Origin: PALSA-1006 sp964532405
GTDB taxonomy: Bacteria > Pseudomonadota > Gammaproteobacteria > Burkholderiales > Gallionellaceae
Reading direction: 5' to 3'
DNA length: 53,894 nt
Assembly: GCA_964532405.1 (NCBI GenBank)
Contig: CAZHIC010000017.1
Location: forward strand, 1-53,894
Numbering within the stretch: the first letter of the stretch is position 1; each line of letters opens with the position of its first letter. Below, in pieces: positions 40,695 to 49,608 of this stretch. Below the pieces are notes generated by a model. That model worked only from the letters and a program-made list of their open reading frames with translations. It was not told the DNA's origin and searched no databases. The position numbers and the translations under genes were made by a program.

Positions 40695-40880
40695 TTTGGA
40701 ATCTCCTGTTAAAGATTGCTTGCAAAAGAATGTATTCACTCTATCACTGCGGTATGACAGCAGCAATTCAAAGCGCGGTTAAAGCCTTATTAGCCGATTA
40801 AATTAGTCAGGCACGAAAGATAAAACCGGGCTGTGCGCATCGTTTTCAGCTACGGGAAATTCCTGCGGATGGAATTGCCG

Positions 40881-42170
40881 TTATTCAGCCGGGAGATCGG
40901 CTTTGCGCTCCATCACCGCCGCAAAGAATCCGTCGGTGGCGTGTTGTTGCGGCAGCAGTTGCAGGTAATCGCCCATCTCCAGTGTGATCTTCTGTTGTGC
41001 CAGCGCTTCGCCAGCGGGAAGCAGGGAGAATTCGGGATGCTGTGTGAGGAAATTTTCCACGATGGCCTGATTCTCTTCGTGCAGCAGGCTGCATGTCGCA
41101 TACACCAAACGTCCGCCCACTTTGAGCAACTTGCTGGCGGCCGCGAGGATAGACGCTTGTTTCTGAGTGAGTTCGGCTACGCTTTGTGTGGACTGGCGGA
41201 ATTTCAGATCTGGATTGCGGCGCAGTGTGCCGAGCCCGCTGCACGGCGCGTCCACCAGCACGCGGTCGATCTTGCCCGCGAGGCGTTTGATCTTGTTGTC
41301 GTTCTCGTGCGCGATGAGTTGCGGCTGCACGTTGCTCAAGCCGGAGCGCGCCAAGCGCGGTTTCAGATTGGCGAGGCGTTTTTCCGAAACGTCCCACGCA
41401 TACAAGCGGCCTTGCGAATTCATCATAGCGCCGAGCATGAGCGTCTTGCCGCCCGCACCGGCGCAGAAATCCACCACCATGTCGTTGCGTTTAGGTGCGA
41501 GCAAAAAGCCCAATAACTGGCTGCCTTCGTCTTGCACCTCGAACCGGCCGCCGAGAAACAGCGGGCTCTTGTTGAGTGCGGGTTTGCCGGTGACGCGGAT
41601 GCCCAGAGGCGAGTAGGGCGTGGCGACGGCTTGCACGCCTTCGGCACTGAGCCCTTGCAGCAATTCGTCGCGGTTGGCTTTCAGGCTGTTCACGCGCAAA
41701 TCCAACGTGGCCGAGGCTTGCATGGATAGGCCGAGTGCCAGAATTTCGTGATCGCCGCGCTGTGCGCGTAGCTTTTCGATGATCCAGTCCGGCAACTCGG
41801 CTTGTACCGACAAGGGTAAGTCATCGAGCTTGATACCTTTTACCTGCCCCAGCCATTCGGCTTCGGTGGCTTTCAGCAGCGGGGTGATCTCGCGCACGTT
41901 GTAGCCGCCGAAGCGTACCCAGTAAGCCAAGGCCATGCGGCGCGGCGTGGTTTTATTGGTGGCTGTGGCGGGAGTGGTGCAGGCGTGTTCCAGAAACAGG
42001 CGATGGCGCAACACGCCGAACACCGTTTCGGCGACCAGCGCGCGCTCGTTGGAACCGATGCGTTCGGCTTGGAAAAAGTAGCGCAGCGAAGTGTCGGCAG
42101 GATGTACCAGCGGCAAAATGGTGCGCAGTGCTTGGACGACGAGATCGAGACGGTATTCGGTGATGAGCAT
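40881..42170 (-). CDS. rsmB: 16S rRNA m5C967 methyltransferase, RsmB family
   Basis: This 429-residue SAM-dependent enzyme methylates cytosine in 16S rRNA. An N-terminal NusB-like helical region leads to the catalytic domain with VVDFCAGAGGKTLMLGA (SAM site), VDAPCSGLGTLRRNPD and LVYATCSLLHEEN (the two catalytic cysteines of Nop2/RsmB enzymes). Members of this family vary in target; RsmB is the likeliest because the neighbours purN and purM resemble common betaproteobacterial order. The gene lies 42 bases downstream of a palindromic repeat and is transcribed as the napAB strand. Confidence 0.85.
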   Translation of the reverse strand: MLITEYRLDLVVQALRTILPLVHPADTSLRYFFQAERIGSNERALVAETVFGVLRHRLFLEHACTTPATATNKTTPRRMALAYWVRFGGYNVREITPLLKATEAEWLGQVKGIKLDDLPLSVQAELPDWIIEKLRAQRGDHEILALGLSMQASATLDLRVNSLKANRDELLQGLSAEGVQAVATPYSPLGIRVTGKPALNKSPLFLGGRFEVQDEGSQLLGFLLAPKRNDMVVDFCAGAGGKTLMLGAMMNSQGRLYAWDVSEKRLANLKPRLARSGLSNVQPQLIAHENDNKIKRLAGKIDRVLVDAPCSGLGTLRRNPDLKFRQSTQSVAELTQKQASILAAASKLLKVGGRLVYATCSLLHEENQAIVENFLTQHPEFSLLPAGEALAQQKITLEMGDYLQLLPQQHATDGFFAAVMERKADLPAE

Positions 42171-42188
42171 GGGGGAGTCTTAAATCAT

Positions 42189-42304
42189 TTAGCCACGGAT
42201 TAACACAGATGTACACGGATAAGAACGGTTATTTTTCATATGGATGACTGACGAATTCCATAGTGCTTTTATCTGTGATAATCCGTGTGTATCCGTGGCT
42301 AAAT
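42189..42304. repeat. Long inverted repeat upstream of rsmB
   Basis: TTAGCCACGGATTAACACAG (from 42189) and its inverted counterpart TATCCGTGTG...GTGGCTAA (to 42304) form imperfect arms of about 34 bases around a 48-base spacer. Such 'ACACGGAT ... ATCCGTGT' elements recur between genes in many bacteria; no ORF is inside. The gap 42171-42351 has no gene. Confidence 0.8.
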
Positions 42305-42351
42305 TGCTTTTAGTTTAATTGGGGCGCGTAGTTTAACAGATGAGCAGTCGC

Positions 42352-43380
42352 TTATTCGTCCGACACGCGGATGTCGGTGATGATCGCTTCTGCGGTGATC
42401 TTGCCATCGCGATCTATATGGCGCATCTTGACGGGAAGCAGGCGATATTCTTGTGCGAACCAGATTTCAAGACCTTCTTCGTTCGCCCCATGCAGCTTGC
42501 GGAAATGTACCGTTTGCAATGTCCCCATCGCGGTTGCCAGTTTTTCTTCAAAAACAATTTGGAATTTATATTCCTCGAATTTTTTCCCCGTGGCGATATG
42601 GATGGAAACGACTTCCACTTGCTGCGGCATGGGGGGAAATTGATAGAGGATACTCAAGATGTCCTGTGCCTGCAGCGGTAGTGGCGCTTCACTGCCGTTG
42701 GAGAAGCGGATTTTTTTATTCGCCCAATCAAAGTCCGCGCGATTGGTTTTTTTGCCGCTGCTTTCGGTGATCTCTTCGGTAAAAACTTCCGGCTTCAGCG
42801 TCTGTTGCGTGGCTTCGCCACCGCTGGTTTGTACCATGCGATAGCTTTTTACTAGGCTTGCCAATCCCGTCGTTTGCACGCTGGCCTTGAGCGTGTAATA
42901 ACCGTCCTCTATATCCAGCGTATGAACCGATTCGCCGACCTTGAAATTTTCCTGACCTTGATAGACGTTAAAGTGGAGTCGCGCGTGTCTGGGTAAAGGC
43001 GGACGTTGCGGTTCCGGCGGCATGACTTCCGCTATGACAGGGGTGGGCGGCGTGGGTTCGGGTTCCGCCACTGCCGGGGCGCTAGCGGCGATGGGCGCGC
43101 TGGCCGGAAGGGGTGCGCTTTGCGCAATAGGGAGATCGGGCAGGGATTGGACGATAGCCTCAGGCTGTGGCTTGGGGCGCACCTTGGGCTTCTGTTTTGG
43201 GTGTGCAATCTTTGCGCTCAGCTTGGGTAAGGGTTCCAGCTTGGCGATGAGCGGCGGCAACTTTAGTTCATGCTCCGGCAGATGCACTTCGGGCAACCAC
43301 ATGACCAATCCATGCAGCAATGCGGATAGGGCTGCGGCCAAGACGATGCGTCGGGTTGGAGCGGTGAGGGATTTGATCAC
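42352..43380 (-). CDS. DUF3108 protein with membrane anchor and proline-rich linker
   Basis: This 342-residue protein has a single N-terminal helix (IVLAAALSALLHGLVMWL) and a proline- and lysine-rich spacer (about 55-135; KQKPKVRPKPQPEA, PEPTPPTPVIAEVMPPEPQR) like TonB linkers. The periplasmic C-terminal DUF3108 domain (about 140-340) contains KASVQTTGLASLVKSYRMVQ and LEIWFAQEYRLLPVKMRHID. Function unknown. It follows purN on the same strand with a 43-base gap, which is a common order in betaproteobacteria, though no link to purine synthesis is known. Confidence 0.82.
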   Translation of the reverse strand: MIKSLTAPTRRIVLAAALSALLHGLVMWLPEVHLPEHELKLPPLIAKLEPLPKLSAKIAHPKQKPKVRPKPQPEAIVQSLPDLPIAQSAPLPASAPIAASAPAVAEPEPTPPTPVIAEVMPPEPQRPPLPRHARLHFNVYQGQENFKVGESVHTLDIEDGYYTLKASVQTTGLASLVKSYRMVQTSGGEATQQTLKPEVFTEEITESSGKKTNRADFDWANKKIRFSNGSEAPLPLQAQDILSILYQFPPMPQQVEVVSIHIATGKKFEEYKFQIVFEEKLATAMGTLQTVHFRKLHGANEEGLEIWFAQEYRLLPVKMRHIDRDGKITAEAIITDIRVSDE

Positions 43381-43423
43381 GGTTGGTTAAGGCGGTGCGG
43401 ATCACATGCAGTGAAAGACGATC

Positions 43424-44062
43424 TTAACTCAAGCCTGGCGAGACCAGAGCTGTCCCCGGCTGTTCCAGACGGTTGCTCGCAACGCGCCCGTCGGCGTTCA
43501 GCCACACTTGTTCGCGGCACAGCCAGCGCAAGGCTTGCGGGTAGATGCGGTGCTCTTCATGCAGGACGCGTGCGGACAAAGAAGCCGCAGTGTCGTCGTG
43601 CAACACCGGTACAGCCGCTTGAATGATGATGGGGCCGCCATCCAGCGTGGGCGTGACGAAGTGCACCGTGCAACCGTGGATCTTTACGCCGTCGTGCAGG
43701 GCGCGCTCATGGGTGTCTACCCCGGTATATGACGGCAGCAGTGAAGGATGGATGTTGATCAGTTTGCCGCGATAACGCTCGACGAATGGCGTGGTGAGGA
43801 TGCGCATGAATCCCGCCAGCACGACGAGTTCAGCCTGAAAGCTGTCGATCACCTGAGCCAGCGCCATATCGAAAGCAGCACGGTCGGCATGTTCGCGGTG
43901 CGATACCACAGCGGTGGCAATGCCGTGCGCCTTGGCGATTTCCAAGCCAGAGGCATCGGCGCGGTTGCTGATGACAGCGACGATCTGGCAGGGCAGATTC
44001 GCTTCCAGCAGGGCTTGCATATTGCTGCCGCGACCGGAGATGAGGATGACGACTTTTTTCAC
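43424..44062 (-). CDS. purN: Phosphoribosylglycinamide formyltransferase
   Basis: PurN uses 10-formyl-THF to formylate GAR, the third purine step. The 212-residue enzyme has VVILISGRGSNMQALLE, LAGFMRILTTPFVERYRGKLINIHPSLLPSYTGVDTHER, and VHFVTPTLDGGPIIIQAAVPV. The asparagine-histidine-aspartate catalytic set is within NIHPS and TLDGGP. The gene begins three bases after the purM stop, so the two are co-transcribed. Confidence 0.97.
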   Translation of the reverse strand: MKKVVILISGRGSNMQALLEANLPCQIVAVISNRADASGLEIAKAHGIATAVVSHREHADRAAFDMALAQVIDSFQAELVVLAGFMRILTTPFVERYRGKLINIHPSLLPSYTGVDTHERALHDGVKIHGCTVHFVTPTLDGGPIIIQAAVPVLHDDTAASLSARVLHEEHRIYPQALRWLCREQVWLNADGRVASNRLEQPGTALVSPGLS

Positions 44063-44065
44063 AGC

Positions 44066-45109
44066 TTAGCGAACTTGGGTCTGATGCTCATCGCCGCTAC
44101 GTGCGCGGATGACGCCGATGCGCGACACGGTTTCCCCTGCCGCTTGCAGCTGCTTGGCCGCCGTATCCGCATCCTGCGCGCTGACGATGACCACCATGCC
44201 GATGCCGCAGTTGAAGGTGCGGAACATTTCTTGCGCTTCGACGTTGCCGCCTTCGCGCAGCCAGTGAAACAGCTTGGGCATTTGCCAGGTCTTGCTGTCG
44301 ATGTCGGCGACGACATTGCTTGGCAATACGCGCGGCACATTCTCGGTAATGCCGCCGCCGGTGATGTGCGCCATGCCTTTGATGGTGATGCTTTGCATCA
44401 GCGCCAGCAGCGGTTTTACGTACAAGCGTGTCGGCGCCATGATGCAATCGGCCAGCGAGCGTTCGCCGTCGAACTTGGCGTTCAGGTCGGGATGCGAGCG
44501 GGCTATGATCTTGCGCACCAGCGAATAGCCGTTGGAGTGCGCGCCGCTGGAAGCGAGCCCCAGCACCACGTCGCCCGCTTTGATGTGTTCGCCGGTGATG
44601 ATTTTGGATTTTTCCACCACGCCCACAGCGAAGCCCGCGAGGTCGTATTCGCCCACCGGATACATGCCCGGCATCTCGGCGGTTTCGCCGCCGATCAGCG
44701 CGCAGCCGGATTGTTCGCAACCGTAAGCGATGCCTTTGATAACCTCGGTAGCGGCGGCTACGTCGAGTTTGCCGCAGGCGAAATAATCAAGAAAGAACAG
44801 CGGTTCGGCGCCCTGCACCAGAATGTCGTTCACGCTCATGGCGACCAGGTCGATGCCGACGGTGTCGTGTCTGTTCAGTTCAAACGCGAGTTTGAGTTTG
44901 GTGCCCACGCCATCGGTGCCGGACACCAGCACGGGTTCCTTGAATTTTTTGGAAATCTCGACCAGACCGCCGAAACCGCCGATTCCGCTCAAGACTTCGG
45001 GGCGCATCGTGCGCTTGGCAAAGGGCTTGATGTTCTCGACCAATTGGTCTCCCGCGTCGATATCGACGCCCGCATCGCGGTAGGACAGGCTGTTATTGGG
45101 CTGGCTCAA
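44066..45109 (-). CDS. purM: Phosphoribosylformylglycinamidine cyclo-ligase
   Basis: AIR synthetase, the fifth purine step, ATP-dependent. The 347-residue product has SLSYRDAGVDIDAGDQLVEN, VSGTDGVGTKLKLAF, GIDLVAMSVNDILVQGAEPLFFLDYFACGKLD, LIGGETAEMPGMYPVGEYDLAGF and GLASSGAHSNGYSLVRKI, all family landmarks. It heads the purM-purN-DUF3108 unit and is divergent from hda, with 157 bases of intergenic DNA between them that contains no gene. Confidence 0.97.
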   Translation of the reverse strand: MSQPNNSLSYRDAGVDIDAGDQLVENIKPFAKRTMRPEVLSGIGGFGGLVEISKKFKEPVLVSGTDGVGTKLKLAFELNRHDTVGIDLVAMSVNDILVQGAEPLFFLDYFACGKLDVAAATEVIKGIAYGCEQSGCALIGGETAEMPGMYPVGEYDLAGFAVGVVEKSKIITGEHIKAGDVVLGLASSGAHSNGYSLVRKIIARSHPDLNAKFDGERSLADCIMAPTRLYVKPLLALMQSITIKGMAHITGGGITENVPRVLPSNVVADIDSKTWQMPKLFHWLREGGNVEAQEMFRTFNCGIGMVVIVSAQDADTAAKQLQAAGETVSRIGVIRARSGDEHQTQVR

Positions 45110-45266
45110 GTTGAGTTCTCGCTTTCTTAAAGGTAAAGTGCCGTCGGTTCAGGGCGGCGATTTTTGATAAACGGATTTTACCTGAAATGACTTCAACCCG
45201 CTTCGTTGCGCATGGGTAATAGACGCTGGGTCGCACGCATCCTTCTGTTTCAGTACCGGAATAATT

Positions 45267-45923
45267 ATGACTCAACTGCTTTTGGGTATCGCGCCGCAAT
45301 GGTTGCCGACCTTGGATAATTTTGTGGCCGGACGCAATCAGGAGCTGCACACAGCCCTGCGCCATGCGCTTTCCAGCACGGGCGGCGAGCGGGGATTTTA
45401 TGTGTGGGGCGAAGCGGGTAGCGGCAAAAGCCACTTGCTGCAAGCCGCCGTGGAGCGTGCGCGCGGCAACGGGCAGTCCGCTGTGTATGCGCGCGGCACG
45501 GTGCCGGATGCGGCCCAAGTCGTCGCTGTGGATGATGCCGAAGCATTGGACGATATAGCGCAGGTCGCGTTGTTTTCCCTGTACAACCGCTTGCGCGAAA
45601 GCGGCGGCATGTTGCTGGTGAGCGGTCATGCTGCTCCCGTCCATTTGCAACTGCGCGACGATCTGCGCACCCGTCTCGGTTGGGGTTTGGTGTATCAAGT
45701 TCACGCCTTGAGCGACGAAGAGAAGGCGCAGGCCTTGCATCAGCATGCGCAAGCGCGGGGTTTCGAGTTACCTGGTGAAGTGACGCATTACCTGTTGCGC
45801 CACGGTCGGCGCGACTTGCCCTATTTGCTGGGCGTGCTGGATGAGTTGGATGCGCATTGCCTGCGCTTGAAAAAGCGCGCGGCGAGCGTGCCGCTGTTGA
45901 AAGAGGTCATGCGTTCGGAGTGA
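45267..45923 (+). CDS. hda: DnaA regulatory inactivator Hda
   Basis: Hda stimulates ATP hydrolysis by DnaA through the sliding clamp and so prevents re-initiation. The 218-residue AAA+ protein has the clamp-binding stretch QLLLGI near the start, Walker A WGEAGSGKSHLL (about 48-59) and VVAVDDAEALDDI as a Walker B-like site. It lacks the DnaA DNA-binding domain IV. It is divergent from purM, an order conserved in betaproteobacteria, and is followed by a HAD phosphatase. Confidence 0.95.
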   Translation: MTQLLLGIAPQWLPTLDNFVAGRNQELHTALRHALSSTGGERGFYVWGEAGSGKSHLLQAAVERARGNGQSAVYARGTVPDAAQVVAVDDAEALDDIAQVALFSLYNRLRESGGMLLVSGHAAPVHLQLRDDLRTRLGWGLVYQVHALSDEEKAQALHQHAQARGFELPGEVTHYLLRHGRRDLPYLLGVLDELDAHCLRLKKRAASVPLLKEVMRSE

Positions 45924-45971
45924 CGCGATGATCGGGGCAATTGAAGCCGCATAAATTATTAGCCACAACAT

Positions 45972-46070
45972 CCCCTCCCCCATGCAGGGGGAGGGCTAGG
46001 GTGGGGGTAGAAGCGTGAAATCCCTCAGAGCCAACCCCCATCCTAACCTTCCCCCTAAAAGGGGGAAGGG
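45972..46070. repeat. REP-like double palindrome between hda and the HAD gene
   Basis: CCCCTCCCCCATGCAGGGGG with AGGGCTAGGGTGGGGGT, then CCCCCATCCTAACCTTCCCC and GGGGGAAGGG. Same build as at 18468, 27896 and 28622. It lies directly before the HAD gene start. Confidence 0.85.
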
Positions 46071-46101
46071 ACAGAGTTGAACGATGAATGGAATAGAAAT
46101 G

Positions 46102-46770
46102 AACCTAGCCCTATTTGATTTGGACAATACCCTGTTGAGCGGCGATAGCGATTTCGAGTGGTCGCAATTTCTGATCGAGCAGGGCGTACTCGACCGCGAG
46201 TTGTTCGAGGCCAAAAATCTGTCGTTCTACGAACAATACACAGCGGGGACATTGGATATCCACGAGTTCCTGGATTTTCAGTTGAAGCCGCTGTCGCGCC
46301 ATGCGCGCAAAGTGCTGGATGCGTGGCACGAGGATTTTATGCGCATCAAAATACGCCCGATGATGGGTTCTGCCGCGCGCGATCTGGTGGCCAAACATCG
46401 CGACGCGGGTGACATTTGCGTCATCATCACCGCGACCAATAGTTTTGTAACGGCGCCCATCGCGCGCGAATTCGGCGTGCCGCATTTGATCGCGACCGAC
46501 CCGGAGCAGATCAACGGCGAATTCACCGGAAATGTTGCGGGTGTACCGAACTTCCGCGAAGGCAAGATCACCAGGCTGGAAAGCTGGATGACCGAGCGCG
46601 GGTGGGATTGGTCGAGCTTTGCGGATACGACGTTTTATAGCGATTCGCTGAACGACTTGCCGCTGCTCGCCAAAGTGAAAAAACCGGTGGCGGTCGATCC
46701 TGATGCCACACTGCGCAAACATGCGGAGCAGCAGGGGTGGCCGGTTGTTTCGTTAAGAGAAAATAGATAA
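46102..46770 (+). CDS. HAD-IB family phosphatase (phosphoserine phosphatase-like)
   Basis: This 222-residue protein begins with the DxDxT catalytic motif FDLDNTLLSGDS, has VIITATNSFVTAPIA (motif II), a lysine in REGKITRLE and the metal-binding FYSDSLNDLPLL. The start at 46102 (MNLALFD) is preferred because relatives begin here and GGAATA precedes it; an in-frame ATG at 46084 adds six residues. The substrate is unknown, though the family is often called HisB-like or SerB-like. Confidence 0.9.
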   Translation, partial: NLALFDLDNTLLSGDSDFEWSQFLIEQGVLDRELFEAKNLSFYEQYTAGTLDIHEFLDFQLKPLSRHARKVLDAWHEDFMRIKIRPMMGSAARDLVAKHRDAGDICVIITATNSFVTAPIAREFGVPHLIATDPEQINGEFTGNVAGVPNFREGKITRLESWMTERGWDWSSFADTTFYSDSLNDLPLLAKVKKPVAVDPDATLRKHAEQQGWPVVSLRENR

Positions 46771-47125
46771 CGCTCTCACTTGCTAGGCAAGCTTGTTTTA
46801 CGCTGCCATCAAGCCGTCATTCATTAAGCGTCGCAATCGACCTGTTGCAGTCATTCACGTATTCAGAGAGCGGACAATTTTTGAATTAGGCTGCTGGTGA
46901 CGAATCAACCATTGAGATAAACGCTATTCGTTCCGTCGCGCACCGTAACCGCCCAACTGGAATGCGTCAATGTTTCAGATGGCCTATATATTTTGGCGGA
47001 CAACATAATTCGACGGGCTATCGTAGGTGTCTGTTTTCGATAAAAAGCCAATCTTTCCCCCGGGTGTATAATCCGCCCCTCTGAAATTTGCGGCAGTCTT
47101 GCCGCAATCAATATACAAAGAATTG
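46771..47125. other. Intergenic region between HAD and pcnB genes
   Basis: About 355 bases without a convincing gene. A TATAAT at 47067-47072 is a possible -10 element for pcnB, but no good -35 sits at the right spacing. A short minus-strand open frame (46905-47111) has no family resemblance and is probably chance. Confidence 0.6.
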
Positions 47126-48472
47126 ATGATAAAAAAACTGTTCAAGCGGGTGTTTGGTAAGTCTGCAAAAGTAAAGTCTCATGGCTCTGCCAGTGTTATT
47201 CCGTTCGCAGTGCATAAGGTGAGCCGCGACGGCATCAGCTACGGGGCGCGGCGCGTGACGGACGGTTTGCAGGCGGCGGGTTTTAAAGCCTTTGTGGTTG
47301 GCGGCGCGGTGCGCGATCTGCTGCTGGATCGCAAGCCCAAAGACTTCGATGTGGCAACGGATGCCACGCCGGAGGAGGTGCGCCGCATATTCCGCCGTTC
47401 CCGCATCATCGGGCGTCGCTTCCGTTTGGTGCATGTGATGTTCGGCGAAGAGACGGTCGAGGTTTCCACTTTCCGCCGCATGATCGAAGCCGAAGATGCC
47501 GAGACCGACGATCACGGCCGCTTGTTGCGCGACAATGAGTTTGGCGATCAGGAGCAGGATGCGGCGCGGCGCGATTTCACCGCCAACGCGCTGTTCTACG
47601 ATCCCGCCACGCAAGAGATATTCGACTATCACCACGGTTATGAAGACATTCGCGCCAACACTCTGCGCATGATCGGCGACCCTGAAGTGCGCTACCGCGA
47701 AGACCCGGTGCGCATGCTGCGTGCGGTGCGTTTGTCGGCCAAGCTGGGTATGAAGTTGGATGCGGCGACCGCCGCGCCTATCTCCAAAATGAAAGGCTTG
47801 TTGGCGAACGTGCCGGAAGCGCGCATGTTCGACGAGATGCTGAAACTGTTGCTGTCCGGGCACGCATGGGAGTGCGTCAAGAAGTTGCGCGCGATGGAGT
47901 TGCACCACGGCATGTTGCCGATGCTGGATGTGATTCTGGAACAACCTATGGGCGAAAAATTCGTCACGCTGGCGTTGCAGAACACCGATCAGCGAATACT
48001 CGAAGACAAGAACACTTCGCCTGCCTTCCTGTTCGCTTGCCTGTTGTGGCACGAGGTGTTGGCCGCGTGGAAAATAAAACAGGACGCGGGCGAGAAGCCC
48101 ATAGGTGCATTGCACGAAGCGATGGACGAGGTGTTGGACAGGCAGCGCGCGCAGCTCGCCATCCCGCGCCGCTACGATACGATTATGAAAGAGATGTGGT
48201 TGCTGCAGCCGCGCTTCGAGCAGCGCGGCGGGCAGCGCCCTTTGCGTTTGCTGGGTGTGCCGCGCTTCCGTGCGGCTTACGATTTTCTATTGCTGCGCTG
48301 CGAGAGCGGCGAGGTGGACAGCGAGTTGGGTGAGTGGTGGGATGAGTTTCAGGAGGCTTCGGAAGATCGTCGTGCCGAGATGTTGCAACCCGACACCGGT
48401 CCCAAGAAAAAACGCCGGCGCACCAAGAAACCCAACGCAGCGGCTGTTCAGGCCGAATTGCCCATAGATTGA
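47126..48472 (+). CDS. pcnB: Poly(A) polymerase I
   Basis: PcnB adds poly(A) tails to RNA and marks it for decay. The 448-residue protein has FKAFVVGGAVRDLLLDRKPKDFDVATDATPEEV, where GG and DxD form the nucleotidyltransferase site, RFRLVHVMFGEETVEVSTF, and YREDPVRMLRAVRLSAKLG. The strongly basic tail KKKRRRTKKPN is typical of PAP I and distinguishes it from CCA-adding enzymes. The ATG at 47126 is preferred; the frame is open to a TTG at 47099. It precedes folK by 13 bases. Confidence 0.95.
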   Translation: MIKKLFKRVFGKSAKVKSHGSASVIPFAVHKVSRDGISYGARRVTDGLQAAGFKAFVVGGAVRDLLLDRKPKDFDVATDATPEEVRRIFRRSRIIGRRFRLVHVMFGEETVEVSTFRRMIEAEDAETDDHGRLLRDNEFGDQEQDAARRDFTANALFYDPATQEIFDYHHGYEDIRANTLRMIGDPEVRYREDPVRMLRAVRLSAKLGMKLDAATAAPISKMKGLLANVPEARMFDEMLKLLLSGHAWECVKKLRAMELHHGMLPMLDVILEQPMGEKFVTLALQNTDQRILEDKNTSPAFLFACLLWHEVLAAWKIKQDAGEKPIGALHEAMDEVLDRQRAQLAIPRRYDTIMKEMWLLQPRFEQRGGQRPLRLLGVPRFRAAYDFLLLRCESGEVDSELGEWWDEFQEASEDRRAEMLQPDTGPKKKRRRTKKPNAAAVQAELPID

Positions 48473-48485
48473 GCGCAGGCGAGTA

Positions 48486-48980
48486 ATGGAGCACACAGTC
48501 TTTGTCGGGCTGGGCAGCAATCTGGCTGACCCGCATGCGCAGGTATTGCAGGCGATGCGCGAGTTGGCGAACCTGCCTCAGGTGCGGGTGGTGTGCTGCT
48601 CTTCGCTGTATCGCAGTGCGCCAGTGGGTTATGTAGATCAACCCGATTTCATCAATGCAGTGGCGCAACTGCAAACCAGTCTGTCGCCGCGCGCTGTGCT
48701 CGATGCGCTGCTGGCGCTGGAGCAACGCTGTGGTCGCACGCGCGAGTTCATCAATGCGCCTCGCACGCTCGATCTGGATGTGTTGTTGTACGATGATTTG
48801 CAACATCACGAACACGGTTTGACTATCCCGCATCCGCAGATGCATTTGCGTGCTTTCGTGTTGCAGCCGTTGCTGGAGATCGCGCCGGATGGCGTCATTC
48901 CGGGTGTCGGTGCGGTGGCTGAAGCGGCGGCGCGATGCGCAGGTCAAGAGTTGGAGCGGCTCGAAAATGCCTTTGAGTAA
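48486..48980 (+). CDS. folK: 2-amino-4-hydroxy-6-hydroxymethyldihydropteridine pyrophosphokinase
   Basis: HPPK passes pyrophosphate from ATP to the pterin in folate synthesis. The 164-residue enzyme has VFVGLGSNLADPHAQV, SSLYRSAPVGYVDQPDFINA, LLALEQRCGRTRE and the signature PRTLDLDVLLYDDL, then IPHPQMHLRAFVLQPL. It follows pcnB and overlaps the deoxynucleoside kinase gene by 14 bases, continuing the conserved pcnB-folK-pan array. Confidence 0.97.
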   Translation: MEHTVFVGLGSNLADPHAQVLQAMRELANLPQVRVVCCSSLYRSAPVGYVDQPDFINAVAQLQTSLSPRAVLDALLALEQRCGRTREFINAPRTLDLDVLLYDDLQHHEHGLTIPHPQMHLRAFVLQPLLEIAPDGVIPGVGAVAEAAARCAGQELERLENAFE

Positions 48981-49608
48981 ATATCGCTACATCGTGGTAG
49001 AAGGCCCTATCGGGGTGGGCAAGACCAGCTTGACGCAACGCCTGGCGGATCGTGTCGGCGCACAAACGCTGTTGGAGAAGCCGCAGGACAATCCGTTTCT
49101 GGAGCGTTTTTATCAGGACTCCGCACGTTATGCTTTGCCCACGCAGCTGTTCTTTCTGTTTCAGCGCATCAACGAAGTGCGCGAGTTGGCACAGATGGAT
49201 TTGTTCAGTAATCGAACGATTTCGGATTACCTGTTTGAGAAAGACACGCTGTTCGCACGGCTCACTTTGAGCGAGGACGAATTCAAGTTATATCAGGCTA
49301 TCTATCAAAGTCTTGCGCCGCAGGCACCGACTCCGGATATGGTGATCTACTTGCAGGCATCGACCGATGCCTTGATCGAGCGGGTACAACGTCGCGGTCA
49401 TCGCTACGAGCGTGCAATCAGCGACGATTATTTGGCTACTTTGGCAAAGAGTTATGGCGAGTTCTTCCACCATTACGACGCGGCTCCGCTGCTGGTGGTG
49501 AATAGCGACAATCTCAACTTTGTCGACAACGATGAAGATTTTGAACTGTTGCTGGAACGTATTAAAAACATGCGCGGGCCGCGCGAATTTTTTAGTCTGG
49601 GGGCGTGA
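48967..49608 (+). CDS. Deoxynucleoside kinase
   Basis: This 213-residue P-loop kinase phosphorylates deoxynucleosides (deoxyguanosine/deoxyadenosine type) in salvage. It has YIVVEGPIGVGKTSLTQRLA (Walker A), LEKPQDNPFLERFYQ, PTQLFFLFQRINEVRELAQM, FSNRTISDYLFEKDTLFARL and VIYLQASTDALIERVQRRGH. The true start is the ATG at 48967, inside the end of folK; the longer frame from 48850 is a shadow of folK. It ends in an overlap with panB (TGATG). Confidence 0.92.
   Translation: MPLSKYRYIVVEGPIGVGKTSLTQRLADRVGAQTLLEKPQDNPFLERFYQDSARYALPTQLFFLFQRINEVRELAQMDLFSNRTISDYLFEKDTLFARLTLSEDEFKLYQAIYQSLAPQAPTPDMVIYLQASTDALIERVQRRGHRYERAISDDYLATLAKSYGEFFHHYDAAPLLVVNSDNLNFVDNDEDFELLLERIKNMRGPREFFSLGA

Noticed and set aside
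40724..40740. NsrR box upstream of napA
   Set aside because: Only a short GAATGTATTC palindrome is present and it matches the NsrR consensus poorly, so it was not listed as a feature.
40695..40880. A napD-like or other small gene between rsmB and napA
   Set aside because: No open frame with NapD features was found in the 186-base gap; it holds only promoter-like sequence.
43748..45130. A 460-codon plus-strand open frame over purN and purM
   Set aside because: Antisense to two unmistakable purine genes; composition heavy in His, Ala and Gln as in shadow frames.
46905..47111. Small minus-strand gene before pcnB
   Set aside because: No ribosome-binding site, no resemblance to any family, and it overlaps the likely pcnB promoter.
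47108..48115. A 335-codon minus-strand frame opposite pcnB
   Set aside because: Antisense shadow of a conserved gene; low-complexity His/Gln/Arg content.
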